Positions 8,147-16,049 of a stretch of DNA of 41,090 nt are shown one piece after another. Both the position numbers and the translations under genes were made by a program. How positions within the stretch are numbered: position 1 is the first letter of the stretch; every line of letters starts with the position of its first letter. Under the pieces are notes generated by a model. It searched no databases, was not told the origin of the DNA, and worked only from the letters and a program-made list of their open reading frames with translations. The stretch comes from Bacteroidales bacterium (GTDB lineage Bacteria; Bacteroidota; Bacteroidia; Bacteroidales; UBA10428): contig JAFGVA010000124.1 of NCBI GenBank assembly GCA_016938235.1, positions 1 to 41,090 of the forward strand, in the 5' to 3' direction.

Positions 8147-11100
8147 CTAAATTCTTATTCCCATTACAAGAATATCATCAACCTGTTCATAACCTTCTTT
8201 CCAATTCTCGATTGTTTTATCTAGAATTAATTGTTGCTCAGGCATTGGTTTAGAACTGATATTACACAAAAGTTTCCTGAAAACTGCTGACATAAATTTT
8301 TTACCTTCGTGACCTCCAAACTGGTCGGCATAACCATCAGAAAACATATACAGACAATCGCCCTTTTGAATTTCAATATCAATAGATTGAAAATGGTTCA
8401 TTTCGCCAGAATGCAAGCCAACAGGCATTTTATCGCCTTTATATACTATAGCTTCAGAATCTCTTACCAGAACTAAGGGATTATAGGCTCCCGCAAACTG
8501 GGCTTTGTTTTTCTTATAGTCAATAATACACATCGCAATATCCATTCCATCCCGGGCTTCTTCATTCGCCTTGGTGTGTGAGAGTGTTGAAATTATCTGT
8601 TGCCTTAAGTTATCAAGAATTTCACCTGCATTTAATGAACCGGATGCTGTTACCTGGTTCAAAATCGAAACACCCAACATACTCATAAACGCTCCCGGCA
8701 CTCCGTGTCCGGTGCAATCAGCAGCAATTGCAATTGTTTTCCCGTCTTTCTCATCAATCCAATAAAAATCACCGCTTACGATATCCCTGGGTTTGTATAG
8801 AATGAAATATTCTTTCAATAAGGGTTTAATCGTATCGTCTTTTGGTAAGAGTGCTGACTGTATATGCTGCGCATATTGAATACTATCGGTAATTTCCTGT
8901 TTTTGCTCTTCAATTTTATCTTTCTGTTTTTCTATTTCAAGCGTTCGTTCCTTAACTTTTTGTATGAGTACCTTTTTATCGTGTTTTAACTTTCGCTCAC
9001 GCAGATTAACAAACATAAAAAATGAAAATATTATAAAGAATAATTGAAGACTCCTGGCCCACCATGTTTTCCACCAGGGGGGCAGTATTTCAAACGTAAA
9101 CTCGGCAGGCTGGTTGGTCCATACACCATCGCAATTTGATGCTAAAACCTGGAATGTATACTTACCATGAGGCAGCTTTTGGTAGGGAATTGTCTGAATA
9201 TCAGCTGTTGGGTTTGACCAGCTATTTTCATACCCAAGCAGCCTGTATTTATATTGATTGTTATCGGGTATTGTGTAATGAAGTCCCACATACCTAAAAA
9301 AAAGATTTCTTTTCGTATTCGGCAAAACCAAATCAATCGGAAGATTAGTGGCACTGTCAGTTTTTGTATAAAAATTATCAAGCCGGGTTGAATCCTTATA
9401 TAGCTCAATGGATGTAATATATAATCTGGGAGCATCATTAAAAGTTAAATCGTACCCGGGGTTATACCTTACAATTCCATCCAGAGTACCAAACCACACA
9501 TTTTGCTCCCGGTCAATTCCAATTGCACCTATGCTATTTTCAAGAGGGATAAATCCCTCATTGTAGCCATAATTGGTTATTTTATTGTTTTTTACATCCA
9601 GGTAATCAACCCCTTCATTATGGCCTATCCATAAATTGTCTTTTAAATCAGATATAACTGAATTAACTTTCCCTGATCTCAGCCCGGCATTCTTAGTGTA
9701 ATTCCTGGTTGATAAATTAAAGCCTTTATCAAGTGTAACTGCCGATATTCCGTTCTCTGTAGCGATCCAGCCCAGTCCTTTACTGTCAAAGCAAATGTCG
9801 TTACAAATATTATCCGCTAATCCGTCAGCCTCTGTATAATTATGAAAAACAGAACCGTCCCAAATTGATAATCCATTTGTTGAACCGCACCAAATATTTC
9901 CTGTCGGATCAACAGTAACTGCATATAATTCATTATAAATTAAGCCCTGATTTTCATCAAATAATTTGTATTCTTTGCCATCAAAAACAATTAATCCCTG
10001 TATAGTAGCAGCATATATTTTATTATTATAATAAGCCAGGTCATTTGACCAGATATTATATTGATTGGTAATAAACAGGGAGTCTTTATAGTGTATAAAA
10101 TTACTGTTATTATACAAAGTTAAACCTGCCGAGGTTCCAAGCCAGACCATATTATTATTTTCACGAATTATTGAAATTATATAGGAATCTGGCAACCCGT
10201 TTTCAATACTATAGGTTCTTACTACTCCATTGGTGTTTAAAACATTTAATCCTTCATAGGAACCAGCCAGTATATCCCCATTGTTTAGTATGCCAATTGA
10301 ATATATTGTTGTGGAATTACCAACTAAATTATCTTTGTAAACAGTGAAATCGTATTTTCCAAGTTTTGAAACGCCTCCTGTTTCTGTGCAAACCCATATG
10401 TTTCCAGAATGATCTTCTTTAATTTCAGATACATTATTGTCTGCTAAGCCATTTTCCTTATTAATATGTGTAATCTGGTCATTATCATCAATTAGAAAAA
10501 GACCATTGGTTAAAGTTTTGGCCCACAACCTGTTATTGCTATCAAAAAGAAGCTGAAAAATCATACACTCTTCCAGATCCGGAGATGTAAATGGCTCAAT
10601 TTTTTTTTGATTTATCCTGAACAGGCCGCCAAAATATGTACCAACCCAGATATTTCCTGCATTATCCTCGGCCAGTGAAAGCGTAATATTTGTAGAAAGG
10701 CCATTTTCTTCGTTGAAATAAGTAAAAGCATCGCCATTGTAACAAATAACTCCGGCTTCCTGTGTTGCAAACCAGATATTCCCCTGTTTATCTTCTAAAA
10801 TATCCCTTATTATAAGGCCTTCCAGCTCAGGCCATTTATTTAGGACGGTATCATTTTCGAGAAGAAATAAACCATATAAATCTGCGTACCAGAAGTTACC
10901 TTTTGAATCAATTAAATGACATAAAGCAATATCCTCACTATAAAAACTCCCGTTTGAGAAATGAAATAAACTATCGTTGCGTACATAAAACAAGCCATTG
11001 TAGGTCGATGCCCAAATCGTATTATCAGCATCCTCAATTATTTCAGATATTCCTGTTGGGTTAACAGTTGAATCATAGGCTAACTGCTTTACTTCATTAT

Positions 11101-11416
11101 TATATAAATACGATAAGGTTCCATTATATCCACCTACCCATATTTTTCCTGATTTATCAACAAACACACAACTAATAGAATTTTCTCCAAGCCCTTCTTT
11201 CTCGGTAAATGTTTTAAAATTGTATCCATCAAATTTAGCCAGACCAAGTTCTGTTGCTAACCAAATATAACCCTTTGTGTCCTGTGCTATATCATAAACA
11301 CTCCTTGAAGGTAAGCCATCACGACCCGTATAGTTTTTGAATGGTATGGTTTGACCCGATAATCCAATACTATTAATTAGAATTACAATGATGAATATGC
11401 CAAACCTCTTTTTCAA
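8147..11416 (-). CDS. Two-component-propeller sensor with SpoIIE phosphatase output
   Basis: The 1089-residue protein has a signal peptide (1-22). Many Reg_prop repeats follow (about 30-640; units such as GYIWLATELGLAKFDGYNF, KIWVGGYNG, NIWFGTLDG) and should make two periplasmic seven-bladed propellers. A Y_Y_Y domain (about 690-755), one membrane helix (about 765-785) and a coiled coil (about 790-840) come next. The C-terminal PP2C/SpoIIE serine phosphatase domain has the acidic metal ligands in VSGDFYWIDE, AADCTGHGVPGAFMSML and FSDGYADQFGG. Most Bacteroidetes propeller sensors end in a histidine kinase or AraC regulator; this one ends in a phosphatase and has no kinase domain. It therefore probably controls a partner-switching (anti-sigma/anti-anti-sigma) target that is not in the window. 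The ligand is unknown. A weak hairpin (8128-8150) overlaps the stop codon. Confidence 0.92.
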   Translation of the reverse strand: MKKRFGIFIIVILINSIGLSGQTIPFKNYTGRDGLPSRSVYDIAQDTKGYIWLATELGLAKFDGYNFKTFTEKEGLGENSISCVFVDKSGKIWVGGYNGTLSYLYNNEVKQLAYDSTVNPTGISEIIEDADNTIWASTYNGLFYVRNDSLFHFSNGSFYSEDIALCHLIDSKGNFWYADLYGLFLLENDTVLNKWPELEGLIIRDILEDKQGNIWFATQEAGVICYNGDAFTYFNEENGLSTNITLSLAEDNAGNIWVGTYFGGLFRINQKKIEPFTSPDLEECMIFQLLFDSNNRLWAKTLTNGLFLIDDNDQITHINKENGLADNNVSEIKEDHSGNIWVCTETGGVSKLGKYDFTVYKDNLVGNSTTIYSIGILNNGDILAGSYEGLNVLNTNGVVRTYSIENGLPDSYIISIIRENNNMVWLGTSAGLTLYNNSNFIHYKDSLFITNQYNIWSNDLAYYNNKIYAATIQGLIVFDGKEYKLFDENQGLIYNELYAVTVDPTGNIWCGSTNGLSIWDGSVFHNYTEADGLADNICNDICFDSKGLGWIATENGISAVTLDKGFNLSTRNYTKNAGLRSGKVNSVISDLKDNLWIGHNEGVDYLDVKNNKITNYGYNEGFIPLENSIGAIGIDREQNVWFGTLDGIVRYNPGYDLTFNDAPRLYITSIELYKDSTRLDNFYTKTDSATNLPIDLVLPNTKRNLFFRYVGLHYTIPDNNQYKYRLLGYENSWSNPTADIQTIPYQKLPHGKYTFQVLASNCDGVWTNQPAEFTFEILPPWWKTWWARSLQLFFIIFSFFMFVNLRERKLKHDKKVLIQKVKERTLEIEKQKDKIEEQKQEITDSIQYAQHIQSALLPKDDTIKPLLKEYFILYKPRDIVSGDFYWIDEKDGKTIAIAADCTGHGVPGAFMSMLGVSILNQVTASGSLNAGEILDNLRQQIISTLSHTKANEEARDGMDIAMCIIDYKKNKAQFAGAYNPLVLVRDSEAIVYKGDKMPVGLHSGEMNHFQSIDIEIQKGDCLYMFSDGYADQFGGHEGKKFMSAVFRKLLCNISSKPMPEQQLILDKTIENWKEGYEQVDDILVMGIRI

Positions 11417-11530
11417 ATTCGATTAGATTTAGTTTAAATTTATGAGAAATTGGCGAATCAAAAAAAGAAGAACCACTAAAATGACTACAGATTTGTAATT
11501 CTGGAAATTTAATCCCGAAAACTAAAGTAT

Positions 11531-11559
11531 AAAAAAATCCGACAAAGTTTTGTCGGATT
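11531..11559 (-). terminator. Rho-independent terminator of the serine hydrolase gene
   Basis: AATCCGACAAA (11536-11546) pairs with TTTGTCGGATT (11549-11559). On the minus strand the stem is followed by seven T residues (A-run 11531-11537). It lies 35 nt after the stop of the beta-lactamase-family gene. Confidence 0.85.
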
Positions 11560-11593
11560 CAGGTCTATGAATTGAATTACAAACTAATGTAAC

Positions 11594-12916
11594 TTATGGA
11601 AGTTCAGCAAGTTCGTCATCTCCGGGTTCGGGCTCGATATTAAACATATCATTAACTGGCCATTTATCGACTGAACGTAAAGCCTGAAACATGGTTCTGG
11701 AAATGTCGTTATGAATTTTAGATTTTTTCCGGGTACTGGTATTTACCAGCATTACCCAGTTTACTTCGTTTTTATGACGCATAATGAGAGCTGATGTACC
11801 CGACATGGTTCCAGTTCTCCACCAGGTACCATAACCATCAGTTCCTCTCCAGCCAATTAGTTTTCTTGATAATCCCCGCGAATAGGTCATATAACCTATT
11901 GATTCCTGACTTAGAATATCGGGTCGGCTTTCAAAACCATCAATAGCAACCATTAATTTTACCAATTCGGGAGCCGAGGCAACCCATCCTCCGGCAGCAC
12001 CTAAAAGTTCAACGTTGTTTCCTCCATAAATAACAGGAACAAGCTTTTTTGAACCATCAAATGCCCAAATATTCGATGCTTTTGTATGATTGTAATATTT
12101 TACTTCGTTTATATAAGCATCTTCTTCGTAGCTTCGCCCGATATGCATATCATATATTCCTAACGGGTGGAGTATTGCAAACTGCACATATTCTTCGTAA
12201 TTCATCCCGGTAATTTTCTCAATAATTTGTCCAAGAACAGTATAACCAAGATTAGAATACTTATATTTTGTGCCAGGAGTATACGAAAGCTTATGATCAA
12301 GAGCATACTGTATAACATCTTCTATTTCAGCCGGTGGAGCAATTTTCCGTTTTCGTGCAACATACAGTGAGTTAAACACCGGATCGCTCATGTTCACATT
12401 CCAACCTGCAGAGTGGTTTAAAAGCTGATGCACCGTGATGTCCTCAACCCTATTATCAACATATTGCAAATAGATTGAATCATTCAGAATTCCATCAGGC
12501 CCAAAGACTTTTGAGCTTTTAGAAAGTTTCTCATCTTCAATAAGTTTCATAATAGTCACAGCTGTAATAAGCTTAGAAACACTGGCTATTCTAAACAGAT
12601 GATACGATGAAACAGGTATACTATCTTCAAGGTTGGCATAACCATAACCTTTGGCATAAACAAGCCTTCCGTTTTTTGCTAAAGCCAACGAAGCGCCGAT
12701 AATCTCATTATGGGCCACAAAGTTATTAATAACACCATCAAACTGCTTTGAAAAAGCAGTATCCACTAAATTATTTGAAATTTTATAGGAAAGAGGTACT
12801 ATTTCTGAAAATGGTACATTTCGGTCGTTTTCCTTTTTATATGAAAACGACACAGCTATTTCTCCCAGAAAGAATAATAGTATTAATCCTCCAGTCAACA
12901 ATACTTTTGGTCTCAT
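11594..12916 (-). CDS. Beta-lactamase-family serine hydrolase
   Basis: The 440-residue protein belongs to the class C beta-lactamase/penicillin-binding-protein-like family (PF00144). A hydrophobic N-terminus (5-25) acts as signal peptide or anchor. The catalytic Ser112-Val-Ser-Lys115 sits in RIASVSKLIT, the second motif is Tyr220-Ser-Asn222 (KYSNLGY), and the third is RTGTMSG near residue 370 in place of KTG/HTG. Family members include D-amino-acid peptidases, esterases and cell-wall-recycling enzymes, so beta-lactam resistance should not be assumed. It is probably periplasmic. The gene is monocistronic with its own promoter (12968-13000) and terminator. A perfect 8-bp inverted repeat (12933-12955) sits between promoter and start codon and could be an operator. 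Confidence 0.88.
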   Translation of the reverse strand: MRPKVLLTGGLILLFFLGEIAVSFSYKKENDRNVPFSEIVPLSYKISNNLVDTAFSKQFDGVINNFVAHNEIIGASLALAKNGRLVYAKGYGYANLEDSIPVSSYHLFRIASVSKLITAVTIMKLIEDEKLSKSSKVFGPDGILNDSIYLQYVDNRVEDITVHQLLNHSAGWNVNMSDPVFNSLYVARKRKIAPPAEIEDVIQYALDHKLSYTPGTKYKYSNLGYTVLGQIIEKITGMNYEEYVQFAILHPLGIYDMHIGRSYEEDAYINEVKYYNHTKASNIWAFDGSKKLVPVIYGGNNVELLGAAGGWVASAPELVKLMVAIDGFESRPDILSQESIGYMTYSRGLSRKLIGWRGTDGYGTWWRTGTMSGTSALIMRHKNEVNWVMLVNTSTRKKSKIHNDISRTMFQALRSVDKWPVNDMFNIEPEPGDDELAELP

Positions 12917-12932
12917 ACAGTCACATTTCTCA

Positions 12933-12955
12933 GTAATGGTTGGTCAGACCATTAC
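12933..12955. promoter_or_regulatory. Inverted repeat, candidate operator
   Basis: GTAATGGT (12933-12940) and ACCATTAC (12948-12955) are perfect inverted arms around 7 nt. The site starts 17 nt upstream of the serine hydrolase ATG and just downstream of the predicted -7 element, where a bound repressor would block transcription. No regulator gene is adjacent. Confidence 0.45.
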
Positions 12956-12967
12956 ATGATTTGCCTG

Positions 12968-13000
12968 CAAATGTAATTCATTTTACAAATACCATCCAAA
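12968..13000 (-). promoter_or_regulatory. Bacteroidetes-type promoter of the serine hydrolase gene
   Basis: On the minus strand TTTG (13000-12997), 21 nt, TACATTTG (12975-12968). Both elements match the TTTG/TAnnTTTG consensus exactly, about 50 nt upstream of the start codon. Confidence 0.65.
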
Positions 13001-13365
13001 CCTGTACGCTATCGGACAATCAGCTTCATATTCAATAAGTTTGGTATTACATACCCTTACTGGTGTTGAAAGCTTTATTAACAGAAGCTGATTTTTGTGT
13101 TAATAATAATTTAAATCCTTAAGATTTTAAATTTGATTTAAATATATAATAGGGTTCATCTACAAAATCAATACGTTCGTCAAAGTTTTTTAGTCAAGCG
13201 GGCAAAATACTTTTATAAAATAATGAAAACAAGAGTTATTAACAATTAAACTTAAATAACTAATAATTAATAATTTGATGTATTTCATCTTCAAACCTTA
13301 ACTATTATTTCGAAAGATGCTTTTCATTTATAACTTTATGCTTTAAAATTTCAATTTAAGAACCA

Positions 13366-14409
13366 ATGATTGCTAAAAGAGGATTTGCCAGCGATAACAA
13401 TTCCGGAGTTTCTGAAGAAGTAATTGCTAAAATAATTGAAGTGAACAAAGGCCATGTTGTTGGATATGGAGGTGATGATTATACAGGAAAAGTAATAGAG
13501 CTAATCAGACAAAAATTTGGCGGTGAGTGCTGGCCTTATCTTGTTTTTACAGGAACCGGCGCAAATGTTTTAAGCATTAGCGCTGCAACTAATTCAATAA
13601 ATTCTGTAGTATGTGCCGAAACTGCTCATATCCAAGAAGATGAATGTGGAGCTCCTGAAAAATTTTCGGGATGTAAGCTGCTTTCTGTTGAGACTGAAGA
13701 TGGAAAACTCAATCCCGAATTAATTACCAAACATTTGGTGGGTTTTGATTTTGAGCATCATTCGCAGCCAAAACTAATCAGCATATCCCAGCCTACCGAG
13801 ATGGGAACAATTTATACTGTACAAGAAATTAAGAACATTGCAAATTTAGCTCACAAGCACAATATGTTTCTGCATGTTGACGGCGCCAGGCTGGCAAATG
13901 CAGCAGTAGAATTGAATTTACCTTTCGAGGCTTTTACAAAAGATGCCGGAGTTGATATACTTTCATTTGGCGGAACAAAAAATGGTCTGATGTCGGCAGA
14001 ATCAGTTATTTTCTTCAGGAAAGAACTTACACTGTCTTTTAAATATATAAGAAAACAAGCAATGCAACTGGCATCAAAAATGCGTTACATGGCAGCTCAG
14101 TTCGATGCCTATTTTGAAAATGATTTATGGAAAAAAAACGCCTCACATGCTAATAAAATGGCCGGTTTACTTTATGAAAAAGTTAAAGATATTCCCCAGA
14201 TTAAAATAACGCAAAAGGTTGAAGCAAATGGTGTTTTTGTTATTCTTCCAAAAGAGATAATTGAACCTTTGCGCAATGAATATTTCTTTTATGACTGGAA
14301 TACAGCCCGAAATGAAGTCAGGTGGATGTGTTCATTCGACACAACAGAGGAAGACATTGAAGGCTTTGTAAAAAAGCTTAAAGACCTTCTAAATGGCAAA
14401 ATAAAATGA
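13366..14409 (+). CDS. ltaE: Low-specificity L-threonine aldolase
   Basis: This 347-residue PLP enzyme (fold-type I, beta-eliminating lyase family PF01212) cleaves L-threonine or allo-threonine to glycine and acetaldehyde. The PLP lysine is Lys205 in LSFGGTKNG, and the ring-binding Asp172 and Arg175 are in LHVDGARLAN. The N-terminal RGFASDNNSG and GYGGDDYTGK segments are typical. Length and motifs agree with GLY1/LtaE. The ATG at 13366 is used because it places the conserved FASDN segment near the N-terminus. It is cytoplasmic and transcribed alone. A 19-bp perfect hairpin follows the stop by about 30 nt. Confidence 0.93.
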   Translation: MIAKRGFASDNNSGVSEEVIAKIIEVNKGHVVGYGGDDYTGKVIELIRQKFGGECWPYLVFTGTGANVLSISAATNSINSVVCAETAHIQEDECGAPEKFSGCKLLSVETEDGKLNPELITKHLVGFDFEHHSQPKLISISQPTEMGTIYTVQEIKNIANLAHKHNMFLHVDGARLANAAVELNLPFEAFTKDAGVDILSFGGTKNGLMSAESVIFFRKELTLSFKYIRKQAMQLASKMRYMAAQFDAYFENDLWKKNASHANKMAGLLYEKVKDIPQIKITQKVEANGVFVILPKEIIEPLRNEYFFYDWNTARNEVRWMCSFDTTEEDIEGFVKKLKDLLNGKIK

Positions 14410-14441
14410 GAGTTTTAACTCAACTTACCTTTCATCGCGTT

Positions 14442-14483
14442 ATTCCCAACTTGTGCCGATAGTTATCGGCACAAGTTGGGAAT
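14442..14483. repeat. 19-bp perfect stem-loop, repeat-like ends
   Basis: The arms at 14442-14460 and 14465-14483 are exact reverse complements over 19 bp around AGTT. No T-tract follows, so it is not a classical intrinsic terminator. The ends continue as CGTTATTCCC on the left and GGGAATGACG on the right, resembling the CGTCATT...AATGACG ends of the element at 25039-25113. It may be a related short palindromic repeat inserted between convergent genes. Confidence 0.7.
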
Positions 14484-14497
14484 GACGAATTGCATAT

Positions 14498-14530
14498 TAA
14501 AAAATCCCGAAAAGCAAAGCTCTTCGGGAT
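14498..14530 (-). terminator. Rho-independent terminator of the barrel-protein gene
   Basis: ATCCCGAA (14504-14511) pairs with TTCGGGAT (14523-14530), extended by AGC/GCT inside. On the minus strand the stem is followed by TTTTTT, 37 nt after the stop of the gene ending at 14568. Confidence 0.8.
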
Positions 14531-14567
14531 CCATAATCCAAAGTATATACTAAAAAAGTCTGTTTTC

Positions 14568-15167
14568 TTAAAAATACAATGCCGTTGAAAGAATAAGCTG
14601 GTTCATTCTGTGATCGAAGTCATAAGTGCTAGTACCTATTTTCACCCCTGTACCATATTTACTTAAATTACCTTCGTAGCGTAGTTCAATATTAAATTTA
14701 TCAAAATCGAAACCAGCTCCCAGCTGATATCCAACGGTTGCACTCCTGCGAACATTCTCATCAAGAACCTGCGATTTTGAACTTACAATTTTCGTGAAAA
14801 CCGGTCCTGCACCAAGTTTTAAAGTTCCAAACTTAACGCCTGCCAAAACGGGGACATCAACCTTATTAAAACGTTGTTTGCCAATCTTGTCAACACCACT
14901 AGCCGACAGATCATCCAAAGTAACGTCATTTGTTAAAGTTGAAAACAAAAGCTCAGGCTGAACAAATAATCCTAAAACTTCAATTTGTGAGGTAAGACCA
15001 AAATGAAATCCCATTCCATTATCATAAACAAGTTTATAATTATCGGGCTGTTCAATCATTTTTACTTTGTCGAAGTTTAATCCACCTCGAATACCTAATT
15101 TAATTTGAGCGTAAGATGTACCCACCATCATAATGCCAAATATCAATAGAAATGCTAACTTTTTCAT
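14568..15167 (-). CDS. Outer-membrane beta-barrel protein (PorT/OmpW-like small barrel)
   Basis: The 199-residue protein has a signal peptide (1-20, ending SYAQ). The rest is made of amphipathic beta-strands typical of the 'outer membrane protein beta-barrel' family (PF13568): KLGIRGGLNFDKV, GFHFGLTSQIEVLGLFVQPELLFS, LKLGAGPVFTK and VGYQLGAGFDFDKFNIELRYEGNLSKYG. It ends with an aromatic residue (LSTALYF), the C-terminal signal of outer-membrane barrels. The length suits an eight-stranded barrel. No enzymatic motif is visible, and members of this family mostly have no known function. It is transcribed alone and ends in a strong terminator. Confidence 0.85.
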   Translation of the reverse strand: MKKLAFLLIFGIMMVGTSYAQIKLGIRGGLNFDKVKMIEQPDNYKLVYDNGMGFHFGLTSQIEVLGLFVQPELLFSTLTNDVTLDDLSASGVDKIGKQRFNKVDVPVLAGVKFGTLKLGAGPVFTKIVSSKSQVLDENVRRSATVGYQLGAGFDFDKFNIELRYEGNLSKYGTGVKIGTSTYDFDHRMNQLILSTALYF

Positions 15168-15353
15168 AAGTGTATAGTTTTAATTAAAATACTCTTTACC
15201 TGTTAGTTAATATTAGTTTGTTTTTAAAACCGATCTAAAAAGTTCTTTATATTTAAAACTTCTTCAACCATAATGACAAGAAGAATACCATAAGGTTGCA
15301 GAAGAATTCCAATAATTATACCAATTTAAAATTGTGTTAAACTAAAAACTGAT

Positions 15354-15385
15354 TTATGGGTTATTATATGAAAAGATTAACTTTG
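15354..15385 (+). promoter_or_regulatory. Bacteroidetes-type promoter of slyD
   Basis: TTTA (15354-15357), 20 nt, TAACTTTG (15378-15385). The -7 element is a perfect TAnnTTTG and the -33 element is one base off. The start codon at 15408 is only about 20 nt downstream, so the leader is very short. Confidence 0.6.
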
Positions 15386-15407
15386 TGGCTTTAAATAATA
15401 CTAGCAT

Positions 15408-16001
15408 ATGACAATTTCAAACGAAACCGTAGTATCACTGATATACGACTTAAGAGTAGATTCATTAGAAGGAGAAATTATTGAATCGTTAACAGAGGAA
15501 AAACCTCTCACGTTTTTATTTGGTGCAGGAAACCTGTTGCCCAAATTCGAAGAAAACATTGATGGATTGGGTATTGGAGATGCTTTTGAATTTAATTTAA
15601 ATTCAAGTGAAGCATATGGTGATGTAAACCACGATGCGATAGTTGATGTACCACTGGCAGCATTCCAGGTTAACGGAAGCGTTGATGACAATTTATTAAA
15701 AATTGGTAATACAATACCCATGCGTGATAACCAGGGCAACAAACTTAACGGAGTGGTTAAAGATATTACCGATTCAACCGTTGTAATGGATTTTAATCAT
15801 CCATTAGCGGGTAATCACTTGTTTTTTACCGGTAAAGTAACAGATGTTCGTCAGGCAACTGAGGAAGAATTAAGCCATGGCCATTTACACAGTTCATGTG
15901 GATGCGGTGGCGGAGGATGCGGAGACGGTCATCATGGTGAGGATGGTTGCGGCGATTCTTGCGGTGACGGTGGCTGTGGAGACGGAAGCTGCGGATGCTA
16001 A
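15408..16001 (+). CDS. slyD: SlyD-type FKBP peptidyl-prolyl isomerase with metal-binding tail
   Basis: The 197-residue protein has an FKBP domain interrupted by the insert-in-flap domain of SlyD (about 1-145; TFLFGAGNLLPKFEENIDGL, DAFEFNLNSSEAYG, and FNHPLAGNHLFFTGKVTDVR). It catalyses cis-trans isomerisation of prolyl bonds and acts as a chaperone in the cytoplasm. The C-terminal 45 residues are almost only Gly, Cys, His and Asp: five His and eight Cys, mostly CGxx-type repeats. Such tails in SlyD bind nickel or other soft metals and deliver Ni to hydrogenase. It is monocistronic. The stop is followed 18 nt later by an intrinsic terminator (16020-16046). Confidence 0.93.
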   Translation: MTISNETVVSLIYDLRVDSLEGEIIESLTEEKPLTFLFGAGNLLPKFEENIDGLGIGDAFEFNLNSSEAYGDVNHDAIVDVPLAAFQVNGSVDDNLLKIGNTIPMRDNQGNKLNGVVKDITDSTVVMDFNHPLAGNHLFFTGKVTDVRQATEEELSHGHLHSSCGCGGGGCGDGHHGEDGCGDSCGDGGCGDGSCGC

Positions 16002-16019
16002 AAAACTATAAGATATATC

Positions 16020-16049
16020 AAACCGGGAAAATATTAATCCCGGTTTTTT
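16020..16049 (+). terminator. Rho-independent terminator of slyD
   Basis: AAACCGGGA (16020-16028) pairs with TCCCGGTTT (16038-16046), followed by TTT. The stop codon of the convergent omega-amidase gene (16034-16036) lies in the loop, so the two genes end inside one structure. Only the plus strand has a T-run. Confidence 0.8.

Larger units (their letters stand above)
12917..13365. other. Divergent intergenic region, serine hydrolase / threonine aldolase
   Basis: About 450 nt without a gene. It contains the serine hydrolase promoter and a candidate operator, a long-range 10-bp inverted repeat (13018-13027 with 13084-13093) whose right arm runs into TTTTT, and a very AT-rich stretch (about 13100-13330). 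No good promoter for the plus-strand threonine aldolase was recognised; TAACTTTA near 13329 is one base off the -7 consensus. Confidence 0.6.

Noticed and set aside
11594-12916. Antibiotic-resistance beta-lactamase
   Set aside because: The SxxK and YxN motifs are shared by many peptidases and esterases of this family, and nothing specific for beta-lactam hydrolysis is visible.
13100-13121. TTAATAATAAT/TTAAATCCTTA with 11-bp spacing, like the proposed Pho box
   Set aside because: It matches the fixed positions poorly, lies in a very AT-rich stretch and has no phosphate gene next to it. It shows that 11-bp-spaced TTAA alone is not specific.
15401-15742. Minus-strand open frame opposite slyD
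   Set aside because: It is a shadow of the well-supported slyD gene, with no recognisable domain and no start context.
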